Shown here piece after piece: positions 49,644 through 59,040 of a stretch of DNA of 64,000 bases (the stretch's first letter is position 1; the number at the start of each line of letters is the position of its first letter). The stretch is from an uncultured Oscillospiraceae bacterium (lineage in GTDB: Bacteria; Bacillota; Clostridia; Oscillospirales; Oscillospiraceae). The translations under genes and the position numbers were made by a program. Location of the stretch: assembly GCA_934591845.1 (NCBI GenBank), contig CAKTPO010000006.1:27700-91699 (forward strand). The letters run 5' to 3'. Below the pieces are notes generated by a model. The model did no database searches. It was not told the origin of the DNA and saw nothing but the letters and a program-made list of their open reading frames with translations.

Positions 49644-51587
49644 TTAGGCGGTCTTTACGGAGGCCGCTTTTTTCTGGTCCAGCATGCTCAGGGCCACTAC
49701 TGCACCGGAGAGCACCAGGCCGATCACGTCGGTCATGGTGCCGGGGTAGATCATCATCAGGCCGCCCACCAGTGCCAGCCCTCTGCGGAACCAGCTGAGT
49801 CTTCCAAAGAGGTAACCCTCCATAGCGGCGGATACCGAGGCGATGCCCACAAGAGAGGTAACGGTAATGAGAATGACCTCCGGGACGGTGGTATCGATCA
49901 GCAGCATTGAGGGGCTGAGGGCAAAGGCATAGGGTACGATGAACGCGCCAATGGCCAGTTTTGTGGACTCCAATGCGGTTTTCATGGGGTTTGCCTGGGC
50001 AATGGCGGAACCGGCATAGGCGGCCAGGGCCACCGGCGGGGTCAGGTCTGCCACGATGCCAAAGTAGAAGACAAAGAAGTGGGCCGCCACCATGGGAACA
50101 CCCATCCGCACCAGAATCGGGGCGCAGGTAGCTGCCATGATGCAGTAGGTGGCTGTGGTGGGGACACCCATGCCCAGAACGATGCAGCAAATCATGGTCA
50201 GGAACAGGGCGATCAGCACATTGTCGCCCGCCAGAACCACAATGGCGTTGATAATCACATTGGCCAGGCCCGTCATGGTGATGGTACCTGCAATAATGCC
50301 CGCAATGCCGCAGGCCGCCGCCACAGTGATGGAACCCTGGCCACCGGCTGCCAAGGCTTCCAGCAGCCGCATGGGGGTGATACGGGTCTCGGCGCTAAAG
50401 AGGGTGACTACGATACAGGCAACAATAGACAGAGCCGCAGCGTACTGAATGCTCTTCTGGCTGGTGCTGACCAGGTAAATCAGCAGTACCAGAGGCAGCA
50501 GCAGATAGCTCTTTTTCAGCAGGGGAACGATTTTGGGAAGCGACTCCTTGGGAAGACCCCGCAACCCCATTTTCTTGGCTTCCAGATGGACGGAGATAAA
50601 AATACCGGTAAAATACAGCAGTGCCGGAAGCACGGCTTTCAGGGCGATCTGGCCGTAGGGAATCTGCACATAGTCTGCCATCAGGAAAGCGGCTGCACCC
50701 ATAATGGGGGGCATGATCTGGCCGCCGGTGGAGGCGGCGGCTTCGGCCGCCCCGGCAAACTCCGGCTTATAGCCCGCTTCTTTCATCAGCGGAATGGTCA
50801 CGGCACCGGAACCCACCGTATTGGCTACGGAAGAACCGGAGACCACGCCCTCCAGGGCACTGGCCACCACCGCCACCTTGGCAGGGCCGCCGGAAAACCG
50901 GCCTACCAGGGCGTTGGCCGCCTGGATAAAGTAATCCGCAATACCGGTTCGCTCCAAAAAGGCACCGAAGACGATGAACACCACGATAAACTTGGAGCAT
51001 ACATTGATGGGCGTTGCCAGAATGCCCTCTTTTCCGTAGAACAGATACCGGATGGAGTAATTGATTTTGCCCCAAAGAGAGGGGTTGGAGAGTCCGGCAG
51101 TCAGGGCATAGACCAGGAAGCAACCAGCCACCACCAGGATGGGCAGGCCCACGCTTCTGCGGCAAACCTCTGCCAGGGCCACAATGCCCACAATGCCAAT
51201 GACGATCTGATAGTCCGCAAAAATGCTGCCCTGCTGGATGATGGTCTTGGCGTTAAAGGCATAGTACAAAAACGCCGCAGTACCCAGGGTCATCAGCACC
51301 AGGTCATACCAGGGGATGTAGTTCACTCTCTGGCGACCCTTTTTCGCCGGGAACACCAGGTAGCCCAGCAGCACGATCCAGGCCACAAAGGTGGTCAGCC
51401 GCAGTTCCTCCAGCCAACTGGCAAAGAGGGTCACGCACAGGCAAAATATGGAAAACGTGGCCAGAATCAGATTCACGGCGATTCTGGGCTTTCCCTCCCA
51501 GATGCGGACGTTGGATTCCCGGTCATACTTCTTCATAACCTCATCCAGGCCCATGGGCTTCTGGGCTTTTTTATCAAACAAACTCAT
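49644..51587 (-). CDS. TAXI-type TRAP transporter fused permease (DctQM)
   Basis: 647 residues, start after AGAAGGAGGGAATCTTCT. About 17 membrane helices: a DctQ-like part in the first ~200 residues and a DctM part from ~residue 125 on (GSSVANTVGSGAVTIPLMKEAGY, PPIMGAAAFLMADYVQI, MGVPTTATYCIMAATCAPILVRMG). The fused form is typical for TAXI systems. Imports an organic acid or amino acid using an ion gradient; substrate unknown. Confidence 0.94.
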   Translation of the reverse strand: MSLFDKKAQKPMGLDEVMKKYDRESNVRIWEGKPRIAVNLILATFSIFCLCVTLFASWLEELRLTTFVAWIVLLGYLVFPAKKGRQRVNYIPWYDLVLMTLGTAAFLYYAFNAKTIIQQGSIFADYQIVIGIVGIVALAEVCRRSVGLPILVVAGCFLVYALTAGLSNPSLWGKINYSIRYLFYGKEGILATPINVCSKFIVVFIVFGAFLERTGIADYFIQAANALVGRFSGGPAKVAVVASALEGVVSGSSVANTVGSGAVTIPLMKEAGYKPEFAGAAEAAASTGGQIMPPIMGAAAFLMADYVQIPYGQIALKAVLPALLYFTGIFISVHLEAKKMGLRGLPKESLPKIVPLLKKSYLLLPLVLLIYLVSTSQKSIQYAAALSIVACIVVTLFSAETRITPMRLLEALAAGGQGSITVAAACGIAGIIAGTITMTGLANVIINAIVVLAGDNVLIALFLTMICCIVLGMGVPTTATYCIMAATCAPILVRMGVPMVAAHFFVFYFGIVADLTPPVALAAYAGSAIAQANPMKTALESTKLAIGAFIVPYAFALSPSMLLIDTTVPEVILITVTSLVGIASVSAAMEGYLFGRLSWFRRGLALVGGLMMIYPGTMTDVIGLVLSGAVVALSMLDQKKAASVKTA

Positions 51588-51666
51588 AGAAGATTCCCTC
51601 CTTCTGGATCATCGGAAGCGCTGAAGAAAAGGCCCTCTGCTGCCGTTTCTTCGGCGTTCCCTTATT

Positions 51667-51695
51667 CCGGCGAGGCGGGGGTACCGCCTCGCCGG
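51667..51695 (-). terminator. Hairpin between TAXI binding protein and permease genes
   Basis: Perfect stem CCGGCGAGGCGG/CCGCCTCGCCGG without a strong T-run; likely partial terminator or mRNA-stabilising stem giving an excess of binding protein. Confidence 0.75.
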
Positions 51696-51701
51696 ATCAA
51701 A

Positions 51702-52670
51702 TTACTGTGCATCAACGGTAATGCCCTTTTCGGCAAAATACTTGGCTGCGCCCTTGTGGAAGGGGGCGGTCATGCCGGAGGTGGCATTGTCCAGGCTCAG
51801 CTCTGCGCCCTTGCCGTTTTCCTTGGCAATGTCGGCGGCGTTGTCAAAGATGGCCTTGGTCAGGTTGTAAACGCTGTCCTCGGAAGCATCCTTGGAGACA
51901 ATGAGGGTGGCCTTGACGGTAACGGTGGATACGTCGCTTGTCTGGCCGGGGTAAGTACCGGCGGGGATGGTATAGGCGGTATAGAAGGGGCAGGAGGCCA
52001 TCATTGTCTCGGCCACCGTGCCGTCAATGGGGACTAAGTATGCGGAGTTGGTGGTACACAGCTCTGTAATGGCGGGGGTGGGGGCACCGGCCACGATGAA
52101 AGCCGCATCGATTTTGCCGTCTTTCAGGGCATCGGCACTGTCTGCAAAGCTCTGATACTGGGCCTTGATGTCACTCTCCGTCAGACCGGCAGCGGTCAGC
52201 ACGTCCATGGCGTTGAAATAAACGCCGGAGCCGGGGGCACCGATGGAAACAGCCTTGCCTTTCAGGTCAGCCACGGACTTGATGTTTGCATCCATGGTCA
52301 CCAGCTGAACAGCCTCGGCATAGAGCCCGGCCACCACCCGGAAGGAATCCACCTTGCCGGTGCTTTCAAAGGAACGGGTGCCCTCCCAGGCGTAGGCCAT
52401 AACATCGGACTGGACGGTGCCCAGCTGATAGTCACCGGACTGGATGCCCTGGATATTGGCCTTGGAGCCGTCAGTGGCCACCACGGTCACATCGATGCCC
52501 GCTTTATTTTTAATGTACTGGCCCAGAACGCCGCCGTAGCCGTAATAGGTGCCGGCAGAGCCGCCGGTGCCCATGGTCATTTTGGATGCGGAGGCCCCGC
52601 TGCCGCAGGCAGCCAGAGAAAGGGTCAGGGCCGTGGTCAGGGCCAAGGTAAACAGTTTCTTGAATTTCAT
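51702..52670 (-). CDS. TAXI-family TRAP solute-binding lipoprotein
   Basis: 322 residues. Lipoprotein signal MKFKKLFTLALTTALTLSLAAC with lipobox LAAC. Mature part: MGTGGSAGTYYGYGGVLGQYI, GIQSGDYQLGTVQSDVMAYAW, LKGKAVSIGAPGSGVYFNAMDVL and AFIVAGAPTPAITEL are the TAXI signature blocks. Delivers substrate to the fused permease downstream. Confidence 0.96.
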   Translation of the reverse strand: MKFKKLFTLALTTALTLSLAACGSGASASKMTMGTGGSAGTYYGYGGVLGQYIKNKAGIDVTVVATDGSKANIQGIQSGDYQLGTVQSDVMAYAWEGTRSFESTGKVDSFRVVAGLYAEAVQLVTMDANIKSVADLKGKAVSIGAPGSGVYFNAMDVLTAAGLTESDIKAQYQSFADSADALKDGKIDAAFIVAGAPTPAITELCTTNSAYLVPIDGTVAETMMASCPFYTAYTIPAGTYPGQTSDVSTVTVKATLIVSKDASEDSVYNLTKAIFDNAADIAKENGKGAELSLDNATSGMTAPFHKGAAKYFAEKGITVDAQ

Positions 52671-52720
52671 AGAGGTTTCCTCCTTTTCATTTTTGGGCTC
52701 TCCAAAAACTTGATGGCTGC

Positions 52721-52749
52721 ATTATACCCCATTTTTTGCATTTTTTCAA
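52721..52749 (-). promoter_or_regulatory. TAXI-TRAP operon promoter
   Basis: -35 TTGAAA (52744-52749), -10 TATAAT (52721-52726), 17-bp spacer. Confidence 0.85.
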
Positions 52750-53122
52750 GCGTTAAATTGCATTGATTTTTGTCATGTGGACATTTGTTTTCGGACATAT
52801 ACCGTATATATCCTAAAATAGGATGTATATTCAGCGTTTAATCAATAGTGTTTCGTCTTTTTGCACAGATTCTACATCTGTTAGAAGTATATTTTTTACA
52901 ATTCAAGCAGTCCTACGGGCTTGATTTTTGATTTACGGTCTTTTGCAAGATTAATGGCATCTGACAGAGCATTAAATTCATCGTGCATTTTTAGTCTTTC
53001 CCTTATTTCTTTCTTCTGACTTTTCTTCGCATGTTTCAGGGTTTATCCCCCTTTTAATCATTTTACACAAATTTGCGGTCATACTCTGTTCATAATTTGA
53101 AACCCCAAAGTGTCGGAATGAC
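52750..53122. other. AT-rich intergenic region with no confident gene
   Basis: Contains a palindrome around TATACCGTATATA (52799-52811) and, on the minus strand, two short overlapping frames that together look like a decayed small protein (...SMTANLCKMIKRGINPE..., then after a shift MHDEFNALSDAINLAKDR). No ribosome site or homologue recognised; no riboswitch fold identified. Confidence 0.35.
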
Positions 53123-53151
53123 TTGCATTTTTCTTCTGTGGCGAGTATACT
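53123..53151 (+). promoter_or_regulatory. uraA promoter
   Basis: -35 TTGCAT (53123-53128), -10 TATACT (53146-53151), 17-bp spacer. Confidence 0.75.
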
Positions 53152-53172
53152 GTCATAGATAAAACGCAGGAG

Positions 53173-53213
53173 AGGAGGAAAGGAAATGCAAAAAGCCCTT
53201 CCCTCCCCTTTTT
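53173..53213 (+). promoter_or_regulatory. Possible attenuator in the uraA leader
   Basis: GGAGGAAAGG can pair with CCTTCCCTCC (one mismatch), followed by CCTTTTTT, between the promoter and the uraA start. It may be a leader terminator for pyrimidine-responsive attenuation. No clear PyrR-binding loop was seen. Confidence 0.5.
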
Positions 53214-53237
53214 TGCGAATAGAAAGGAAGTTTTTTA

Positions 53238-54602
53238 ATGGCAGCTCCTGAAACGAACAATGAAGTGGTGTATGATGCCAGCACCCTGGCCGCCCCCAAG
53301 CGTCTGCTGCTGGGTGTACAGCACCTGTTCGCCATGTTTGGCGCAACGGTACTGGTGCCCGCTCTGACCGGCCTGGACGTGGCCAACGCCCTGCTGTTTG
53401 CAGGTCTCGGCACCCTGCTGTTCCACCTGATCACCGGCCGGAAGGTTCCCGCATTCCTGGGTTCCTCCTTCGCCTTCATCGGCGGCTACAACGCCATCCG
53501 GGCCCACGGCGTGGGTGATGAGCTTCTCCCCTATGCCTGCTTCGGCGTGGCCTGCGCCGGTCTTGTGTACCTGGTCATGGCGTTCTTCTTCAAGCAGTTC
53601 GGTGCCAAGAAGGTCATGCGCTACTTTCCCCCCATCGTCACCGGCCCCATCATCATCTGCATCGGTCTGACCCTTTCCGGCTCCGCCGTGACCAACTGCT
53701 CCGCCAACTGGTGGGTGGCTCTGGTTGCAATTCTTATTGTAGTCGGCTGCAACATCTGGGGCAAGGGCATGGTAAAGATCATCCCCATTCTGCTGGGTGT
53801 GATTGGCTCCTATGTCTTCTCCATGATCGTGGATCCCGCCTCCCGGGAGAACCTGGTGAAGCTGGTCAGTGAGGCCAAGTGGATCGGTCTGCCCATTGTC
53901 TGGAACAAGACCGCCCTGTCCATCTTCGGAAACAACCTGGACACCGGGATGCTGGTCACCGCCATCGTTACCATCATGCCCATTTCCCTGGCCACCATGA
54001 TGGAGCACGTGGGCGACATCTGTGCCATCTCCTCCACCGTGGGCAAGAACTTTGTGGAAGACCCCGGCCTGCACCGGACCCTGGTAGGCGACGGCCTTGC
54101 CACCACCCTGGCTTCCCTGTTCGGTGCCCCCGCCAACACCACCTATGGTGAAAACACCGGTGTGCTGGCTCTGAGCAAGGTTTACGACCCCAAGGTTATC
54201 CGTATGGCCGCTTTCTTCGCCATCATCCTGTCTTTCTGCCCCAAGTTCTCCGCACTGATCGTGGCCATGCCCGCCGCTACCATGGGCGGTGTCAGCCTGG
54301 TACTCTACGGCATGATCTCCGCCGTAGGTGTCCGGAATGTGGTTGAAAACCAGGTGGACTTCACCAAGAGCCGCAACGTTCTGATTGCCGCCATGATCAT
54401 GGGTCTGGCCGTGGGTGTCAGCTATGCCGGTGCCATCCAGATCCCCGTAGGCTCCATCACCATCAACCTCTCCGGCCTGGCTGTGGCCGCCCTGGTGGGC
54501 ATTGTGATGAACGCCGTCCTCCCCGGCAAGGACTACGAGTTCGGCACCAACGAGCAGGGCGATACCGCCGTGGTCAACTTCGGCAGCCGGGCCCAGAAGT
54601 AA
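53238..54602 (+). CDS. uraA: Uracil/xanthine permease (NCS2 family), UraA-like
   Basis: 454 residues with 14 hydrophobic segments; start after AGAAAGGAAGTTTTTTA. NCS2 features: LLLGVQHLFAMFGATVLVPALTG (QH motif), FLGSSFAFIGG, YFPPIVTGPIIICIGLTLS, SLATMMEHVGDICAIS with the proton-linked Glu, and GAPANTTYGENTGVLALS signature. UraA is favoured over PbuX by the QHLFAMFGATVLVP N-terminus. Proton-coupled import of uracil. Monocistronic. Confidence 0.92.
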   Translation: MAAPETNNEVVYDASTLAAPKRLLLGVQHLFAMFGATVLVPALTGLDVANALLFAGLGTLLFHLITGRKVPAFLGSSFAFIGGYNAIRAHGVGDELLPYACFGVACAGLVYLVMAFFFKQFGAKKVMRYFPPIVTGPIIICIGLTLSGSAVTNCSANWWVALVAILIVVGCNIWGKGMVKIIPILLGVIGSYVFSMIVDPASRENLVKLVSEAKWIGLPIVWNKTALSIFGNNLDTGMLVTAIVTIMPISLATMMEHVGDICAISSTVGKNFVEDPGLHRTLVGDGLATTLASLFGAPANTTYGENTGVLALSKVYDPKVIRMAAFFAIILSFCPKFSALIVAMPAATMGGVSLVLYGMISAVGVRNVVENQVDFTKSRNVLIAAMIMGLAVGVSYAGAIQIPVGSITINLSGLAVAALVGIVMNAVLPGKDYEFGTNEQGDTAVVNFGSRAQK

Positions 54603-54624
54603 TTCAAAACCTATAAAGCCCACG

Positions 54625-54669
54625 AACCCCCATACCAGGCTTCGCCTCGGTATGGGGGTTCTCCTTTTT
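54625..54669 (+). terminator. uraA terminator
   Basis: AACCCCCATACC pairs with GGTATGGGGGTT, then CTCCTTTTT. Confidence 0.9.
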
Positions 54670-54672
54670 CAT

Positions 54673-55869
54673 TTACTTTCTTTGCAGTGCGTAGTCGTTG
54701 TGGAGCCAGCTGATGCGCACGTCCGGGTCGGTGCAGATGACGGCGTTGCCGCGGCTGTACATGCACGTGCCCTCCGGGGCTTTTCCGGCGGCCATGGCGC
54801 TCAGGGCCTTGAGGGCCACGGGACCGGCAGGGCCGTCGTCGAAGACCACCAGATTCTGGCTGCCGGTTTTTAAGTGGCCGGTGGCCTCGTCAATATAGGG
54901 TCCAAGAACGGTGCCGTCCTCGTAGGTGTAGAACCGGGTTTCCCCCTCGGATACGGGGAAGCCGCAGAGAATGGCCAGGGATTTGGGGCCGGTGTAAATG
55001 CCCGTGGCGATTTTTTCCGCTCCGGTTGCCGCAGGAACCATCAGGTATACGGAAACCGGTACTTCATACAGACACCGGGAGAAGCCTTCAATGGTAAAGA
55101 ACACGCCCCGGTCTGCCCCCTGGTCCAGCAGGGTCTGGGCCACCGCATCCACCACAAAGGCGTTTTTCGCCCAGCCAAAGTCCAGGAACGCCCCAAGCTC
55201 CTGTTCCCGGGCAAAATCCAGATACTCCTGGCTCACGTGGAGCTCCACCCGGTTCTCCCCCAGCAGTTCCAGGCGGATGTGGCTGTCGGAGGACAGGTAG
55301 GTCATCAATTCCTTCACGAAGGCTGCGGCCTCCGGGTTTCTGTCCGGGTCGTAGAGTGCCGCATCCTGGTCATTTTCACAGGCAAAGAGGGCGTTGTACC
55401 GGCTGTAAAGCGGGGCAAAGTACAGCGCACGGCTTCCGGTCTGCGCCCAGGACTCCAAAGCCTCATAGAGTTCCTTTCCCACAGTCACCGGGGTGTTGGG
55501 CTGGGTGCTGAGGGTATGGAGATTCACGGTGTTTTCCGTCTCCACGTTGTCCAGCTGGGCAGCGGCAGATTGCAGAGCCTCAGAATAAAGGGTCGTCACC
55601 CGGCGCTTTTCCTGGGCCACATCCTCCGCCTGGTCAAAATTGTATTCCAGAATGACCTCCTGGGCGGCAGGGGTTTTGGTGGTGACCTCGATCATCTGCC
55701 AGCCCTTTTTGGGGGTGAGCATGGTGTTCAGGGCGTAGGCAAAGGCCACCGCACCAACGGCCAGGGCCAGTGCAAAAAGAATGATCCTCTTGGTGTAGTT
55801 GCCCTCTTTCAAATCCAGACGCTGGACTTCCGGGGCATGGGGACGGCGGTCCCGCTGGTATCTTGACAT
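54673..55869 (-). CDS. Membrane-anchored ApbE-like protein, function unclear
   Basis: 398 residues, start MSRYQRDRRPHAPEVQRLDL after AAAGGAAGACGTGCT. A basic cytosolic start, one membrane helix (IILFALALAVGAVAFAYALN), then an external domain. SRALYFAPLYSRYNALF and LDFGWAKNAFVVDAVAQTLL are faintly like the ApbE FAD:protein FMN transferase fold (DLGGIAKGYAVD in true ApbE). Key ApbE metal residues and the usual GG motif are not evident, so it may be a non-catalytic relative. No operon partner. Confidence 0.6.
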   Translation of the reverse strand: MSRYQRDRRPHAPEVQRLDLKEGNYTKRIILFALALAVGAVAFAYALNTMLTPKKGWQMIEVTTKTPAAQEVILEYNFDQAEDVAQEKRRVTTLYSEALQSAAAQLDNVETENTVNLHTLSTQPNTPVTVGKELYEALESWAQTGSRALYFAPLYSRYNALFACENDQDAALYDPDRNPEAAAFVKELMTYLSSDSHIRLELLGENRVELHVSQEYLDFAREQELGAFLDFGWAKNAFVVDAVAQTLLDQGADRGVFFTIEGFSRCLYEVPVSVYLMVPAATGAEKIATGIYTGPKSLAILCGFPVSEGETRFYTYEDGTVLGPYIDEATGHLKTGSQNLVVFDDGPAGPVALKALSAMAAGKAPEGTCMYSRGNAVICTDPDVRISWLHNDYALQRK

Positions 55870-55916
55870 AGCACGTCTTCCTTTCGTTGATTCTCCCGGG
55901 ATACCGGGTCTTAAAA

Positions 55917-55942
55917 TGCCCGACTTCCTGGGGAAGCCGGGC
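55917..55942 (-). terminator. Opp operon terminator
   Basis: TGCCCGACTTCC...GGAAGCCGGGCA imperfect stem just past oppF. Confidence 0.65.
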
Positions 55943-55963
55943 AAAATGCGTTCAAATCTGGGA

Positions 55964-57265
55964 CTACAGAACAGCCAGGAGCAGAAGCAGCAGGAATATC
56001 GCAATCAGTACAGCCCGGAAAATCAGGCCCACCACAGCGCCCTTTTTCAGGGCCTTGTAATTGCGAATGTAATTGTGCTTCCGGAAGACCACACTGCCCA
56101 GCAGGCACAGCAGCGGCAGGAAGAAAGCCAGGATATTGTACCAGAAAGAGCCGGTATCCCGGGCAGGGGCCACATGGATCTCCTCACGGGAGGGGGCGGG
56201 TTCTTCCGCCTTTCTGGGAGGCTCGTTTTCGTCCCGAATGGTCACACTCTTAATGGGCACATTCTTGGCACGCAGGGCCTTGTATTCCTCGATTTCCTTT
56301 TTGTTGCCGTAGACAAAGTGGTTGTTGCCGATGTCCACCATCTCGGGGCCGTCTTCGCTGTAATCGTGAATGGAGGGGTCGTAGGTGAACAGCTCCTTGT
56401 TCTTTTCCAGCTTGGGGTCCGGAATGGGAATGGCGGAAATCAGGCTGCGGGTGTAGGGGTGCATGGGGAAGGTAAACAGTTCCTCCGCCTCGGCCACCTC
56501 CACGATGTCGCCCTTGTAGATAACGCCGATACGGTCGGAAATGAACCGCACGATGGACAGATCATGGGCGATGAACAGATAGGTGGTGCCCTGCTCTCTC
56601 TGGAACTTCTTGAGCAGGTTCAGAACCTGGGCACGGATGGAAACGTCCAGGGCGGAAATAGGCTCGTCGGCCACCACCAGTTCCGGCTCCATGATCATGG
56701 CACGGGCCAGGCCGATTCTCTGACGCTGACCGCCGGAGAATTCATGGGGGTAACGGGTCAGATGCTCCGGCAGAAGACCAACCTCGTTGATCATCTTCTC
56801 CACCTTCTGCACACGGTCCGCCTCGTTTTCATAGAGGTGGAAGTTGTACAGGCCTTCGGAGACGATGTAGTCCACGGTGGCACGTTCGTTCAGAGAGGCG
56901 GCAGGGTCCTGGAAGACCATCTGGATGTTCCGGATGACCTCCCGGTCCAGGGAGTGGGGGATCTTGCCGGAGATCCGCACACCCTTGTACAGAATCTCAC
57001 CGGCAGAACAGGGGTTTACACGGATGACCGCACGGCCAATGGTCGTTTTACCGGAACCGGATTCACCCACCAGAGAAAAGGTTTCGCCCTTGTAAATATC
57101 AAAGCTGGCGTCTTTTACGGCCTTAAAGGCTTTGTCTCCCTTGCCAAAGGTGATGTCCACATTGCGGACGGAGAGCAAAACCTCCTTGCCGGTCTTTTCA
57201 TCAATGGGGCCATGCTCGGGAATATGTCTGGAAGTGGCTTCCAACTTGTTTGCTTCTTTGCTCAC
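55964..57265 (-). CDS. oppF: Oligopeptide ABC transporter ATPase OppF with C-terminal membrane hairpin
   Basis: 433 residues from a GTG ([14 protein letters not shown]) after AAGGAGGTCATGCCGTC; a TTG overlapping the oppD stop is the alternative. Walker [11 protein letters not shown]-loop [12 protein letters not shown], signature [13 protein letters not shown], Walker [13 protein letters not shown], and the OppF C-terminal peptide-transporter motif [16 protein letters not shown]. Odd: after ~residue 360 it carries a linker and two or three hydrophobic segments ([21 protein letters not shown] and [20 protein letters not shown]), not part of normal OppF. Confidence 0.93.
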   Translation of the reverse strand: MSKEANKLEATSRHIPEHGPIDEKTGKEVLLSVRNVDITFGKGDKAFKAVKDASFDIYKGETFSLVGESGSGKTTIGRAVIRVNPCSAGEILYKGVRISGKIPHSLDREVIRNIQMVFQDPAASLNERATVDYIVSEGLYNFHLYENEADRVQKVEKMINEVGLLPEHLTRYPHEFSGGQRQRIGLARAMIMEPELVVADEPISALDVSIRAQVLNLLKKFQREQGTTYLFIAHDLSIVRFISDRIGVIYKGDIVEVAEAEELFTFPMHPYTRSLISAIPIPDPKLEKNKELFTYDPSIHDYSEDGPEMVDIGNNHFVYGNKKEIEEYKALRAKNVPIKSVTIRDENEPPRKAEEPAPSREEIHVAPARDTGSFWYNILAFFLPLLCLLGSVVFRKHNYIRNYKALKKGAVVGLIFRAVLIAIFLLLLLLAVL

Positions 57266-57282
57266 GACGGCATGACCTCCTT

Positions 57283-59028
57283 TCAAATATTAAATGCTTC
57301 CACGAGTTTCTCGTGAAGGTTCTGGATGGCTTCGGGCTTCTCGATCTTCGGCGCTCTGGGGTCCAGCAGCCAGGTCTTGGCAAAGTGGGTATCGCTGACC
57401 CGGAACATGGGCGCATCCTGGAGCGTATCGATTTTCAGGCAGTAAGGGTTCCGGGGCGCAAAGGGGTCACCGATGATCTTGTTGTACAGAGAAGGAGGCG
57501 TACCGGTAATGGAGTACAGCTCCGTATTCCGCTGAGCCAGCTGAGGAAGGCTGGAAAGCATGGCCCAGGTGTAGGGGTGCCGGGGGTCGTAGAACACGTC
57601 TTCTACAGTACCCAGCTCTACAATCTGACCGGCGTACAGCACGGCCACACGGTCGGCCACGTTGGCAACCACGCCCAGGTCATGGGTGATGAAGACGATG
57701 GTATAGCCGAATTCCTTCTGCAAGTCCTTGATGAGCTTCAAAATCTGGGCCTGAATGGTCACGTCCAGGGCGGTGGTGGGCTCGTCGCAGATCAAAATCT
57801 TGGGCTGGCAGGACAGGGCGATGGCAATAACGATTCTCTGCCGCATACCGCCGGAATACTGGAAGGGGTAATCGTCAAACCGATTTTCGGCATTGGGGAT
57901 ACCCACCTTCTTCATCAGCTCCATAGCCCGGACCCGGGCCTCTGCCTCAGAGCAGTGCTGGTGCTTGAGGATGATGGAGGTGATCTGCTGGCCGATGGTG
58001 ATAATGGGGTTCAGAGAGGTCATGGGGTCCTGGAAGACCGTGGCGATTTTCTTACCACGGATCTGGGACAGGTCCTTGCTGTACTTGATGTTGGCCAAAT
58101 CCAGGATGCAGGTACCGTGGAGCCGGTTTTCCTCCTCCTCGGTGAGCTTGACCCGGAAGGTCACAGCGCCGAACACATCGTTGAGCACCTCATCACTGGA
58201 CATATCCAGACCCTGGCGCATGGCTTCCTTGCAGGCTTTCAGGAGCTTGCTGATCATGCGCTTCCGGGAGGCCCAGTCGTAGCGGCCAACGGTCAGATAT
58301 ACTTCCTTGGCCAGATGGGAGTTCCGGGTGTGGGTCTCCATGGAGATGGGCTCAGAGGTTTCCTTGTGGTACCGCTCTTTGAGGGCAGCCATTTTCCGGC
58401 CATACTCCTCATTGTAAGCGGTATCGGCCTGGGCGGCCTTGGCCCGCTCCGCCTGGGCGGCCTTGCGCTGCTTTTCAACGGCCTCGATTTGCTTGTCCAG
58501 GTCGCCAATTTTAGCGGTGCAGGACTTGATTTTGTCCTTTTCGGAGGAATCCAGGGTCAGTTTCAGGTTGAAGGCCTCGGCCCGGTCAAAGCGCAGGTCT
58601 TCCAGCTGCTGCTGGAATGCCAGATCCTCCTCATCGGAGATGCTGGACTTGGCCTTCTTCTCGGCTTCCAGGGCTTTGATCTCCTTGTAGGTCTTGGCGC
58701 CCCGCTCCAGCTTGGAGTAGGAGTCCAGGTGCATCCGGATGGAGTTGATGCGGGCAATTTCCCGGCGGCCCACATTCAATGTGGTGTCGGCCAGTTCCGG
58801 GTCGTTGAAAATGATCTTACCGCTGTCTACATAGCCGTTGGAATCCAGCATGTTGGCAAAGGTCTTGGTAAATACGGACTTACCGGAGCCGGACTCACCC
58901 ACGATGGCGATGGACTCGCCCTCGTAAATGTCCAGGCTGATGCCACGGATGGCGGTCAGGGAGCGGCCACGGACCTTGAATTTTACAACCAGGTCCTGGA
59001 CGGAAAGCAATACTTTTTTCTGTTCCAT
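57283..59028 (-). CDS. oppD: Oligopeptide ABC transporter ATPase OppD with ~220-residue insertion
   Basis: 581 residues (usual ~330). Walker [19 protein letters not shown] (~36), then after [20 protein letters not shown] an insertion (~75-290) with long charged helices ([40 protein letters not shown]) before the fold resumes at [15 protein letters not shown] (Q-loop). Signature [14 protein letters not shown], Walker [12 protein letters not shown] and [12 protein letters not shown] follow normally. The insert sits between Walker A and Q-loop, on the face near the permease. Confidence 0.94.
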   Translation of the reverse strand: MEQKKVLLSVQDLVVKFKVRGRSLTAIRGISLDIYEGESIAIVGESGSGKSVFTKTFANMLDSNGYVDSGKIIFNDPELADTTLNVGRREIARINSIRMHLDSYSKLERGAKTYKEIKALEAEKKAKSSISDEEDLAFQQQLEDLRFDRAEAFNLKLTLDSSEKDKIKSCTAKIGDLDKQIEAVEKQRKAAQAERAKAAQADTAYNEEYGRKMAALKERYHKETSEPISMETHTRNSHLAKEVYLTVGRYDWASRKRMISKLLKACKEAMRQGLDMSSDEVLNDVFGAVTFRVKLTEEEENRLHGTCILDLANIKYSKDLSQIRGKKIATVFQDPMTSLNPIITIGQQITSIILKHQHCSEAEARVRAMELMKKVGIPNAENRFDDYPFQYSGGMRQRIVIAIALSCQPKILICDEPTTALDVTIQAQILKLIKDLQKEFGYTIVFITHDLGVVANVADRVAVLYAGQIVELGTVEDVFYDPRHPYTWAMLSSLPQLAQRNTELYSITGTPPSLYNKIIGDPFAPRNPYCLKIDTLQDAPMFRVSDTHFAKTWLLDPRAPKIEKPEAIQNLHEKLVEAFNI

Positions 59029-59040
59029 GTTCCGTCCTCC

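Noticed and set aside
49644..51587. Membership of the TRAP transporter in the SirTM operon
   Set aside because: Opposite strand, with a terminator between them.
50079..52037. Long plus-strand frame opposite the TRAP genes
   Set aside because: His/Gly/Gln-rich antisense artefact of hydrophobic coding sequence.
53152..53237. Purine or other known riboswitch in the uraA leader
   Set aside because: No conserved aptamer junction sequences could be found; only one stem with a T-run.
54673..55869. Firm assignment as ApbE FAD:protein FMN transferase
   Set aside because: Only weak pattern likeness; metal and flavin residues not evident.
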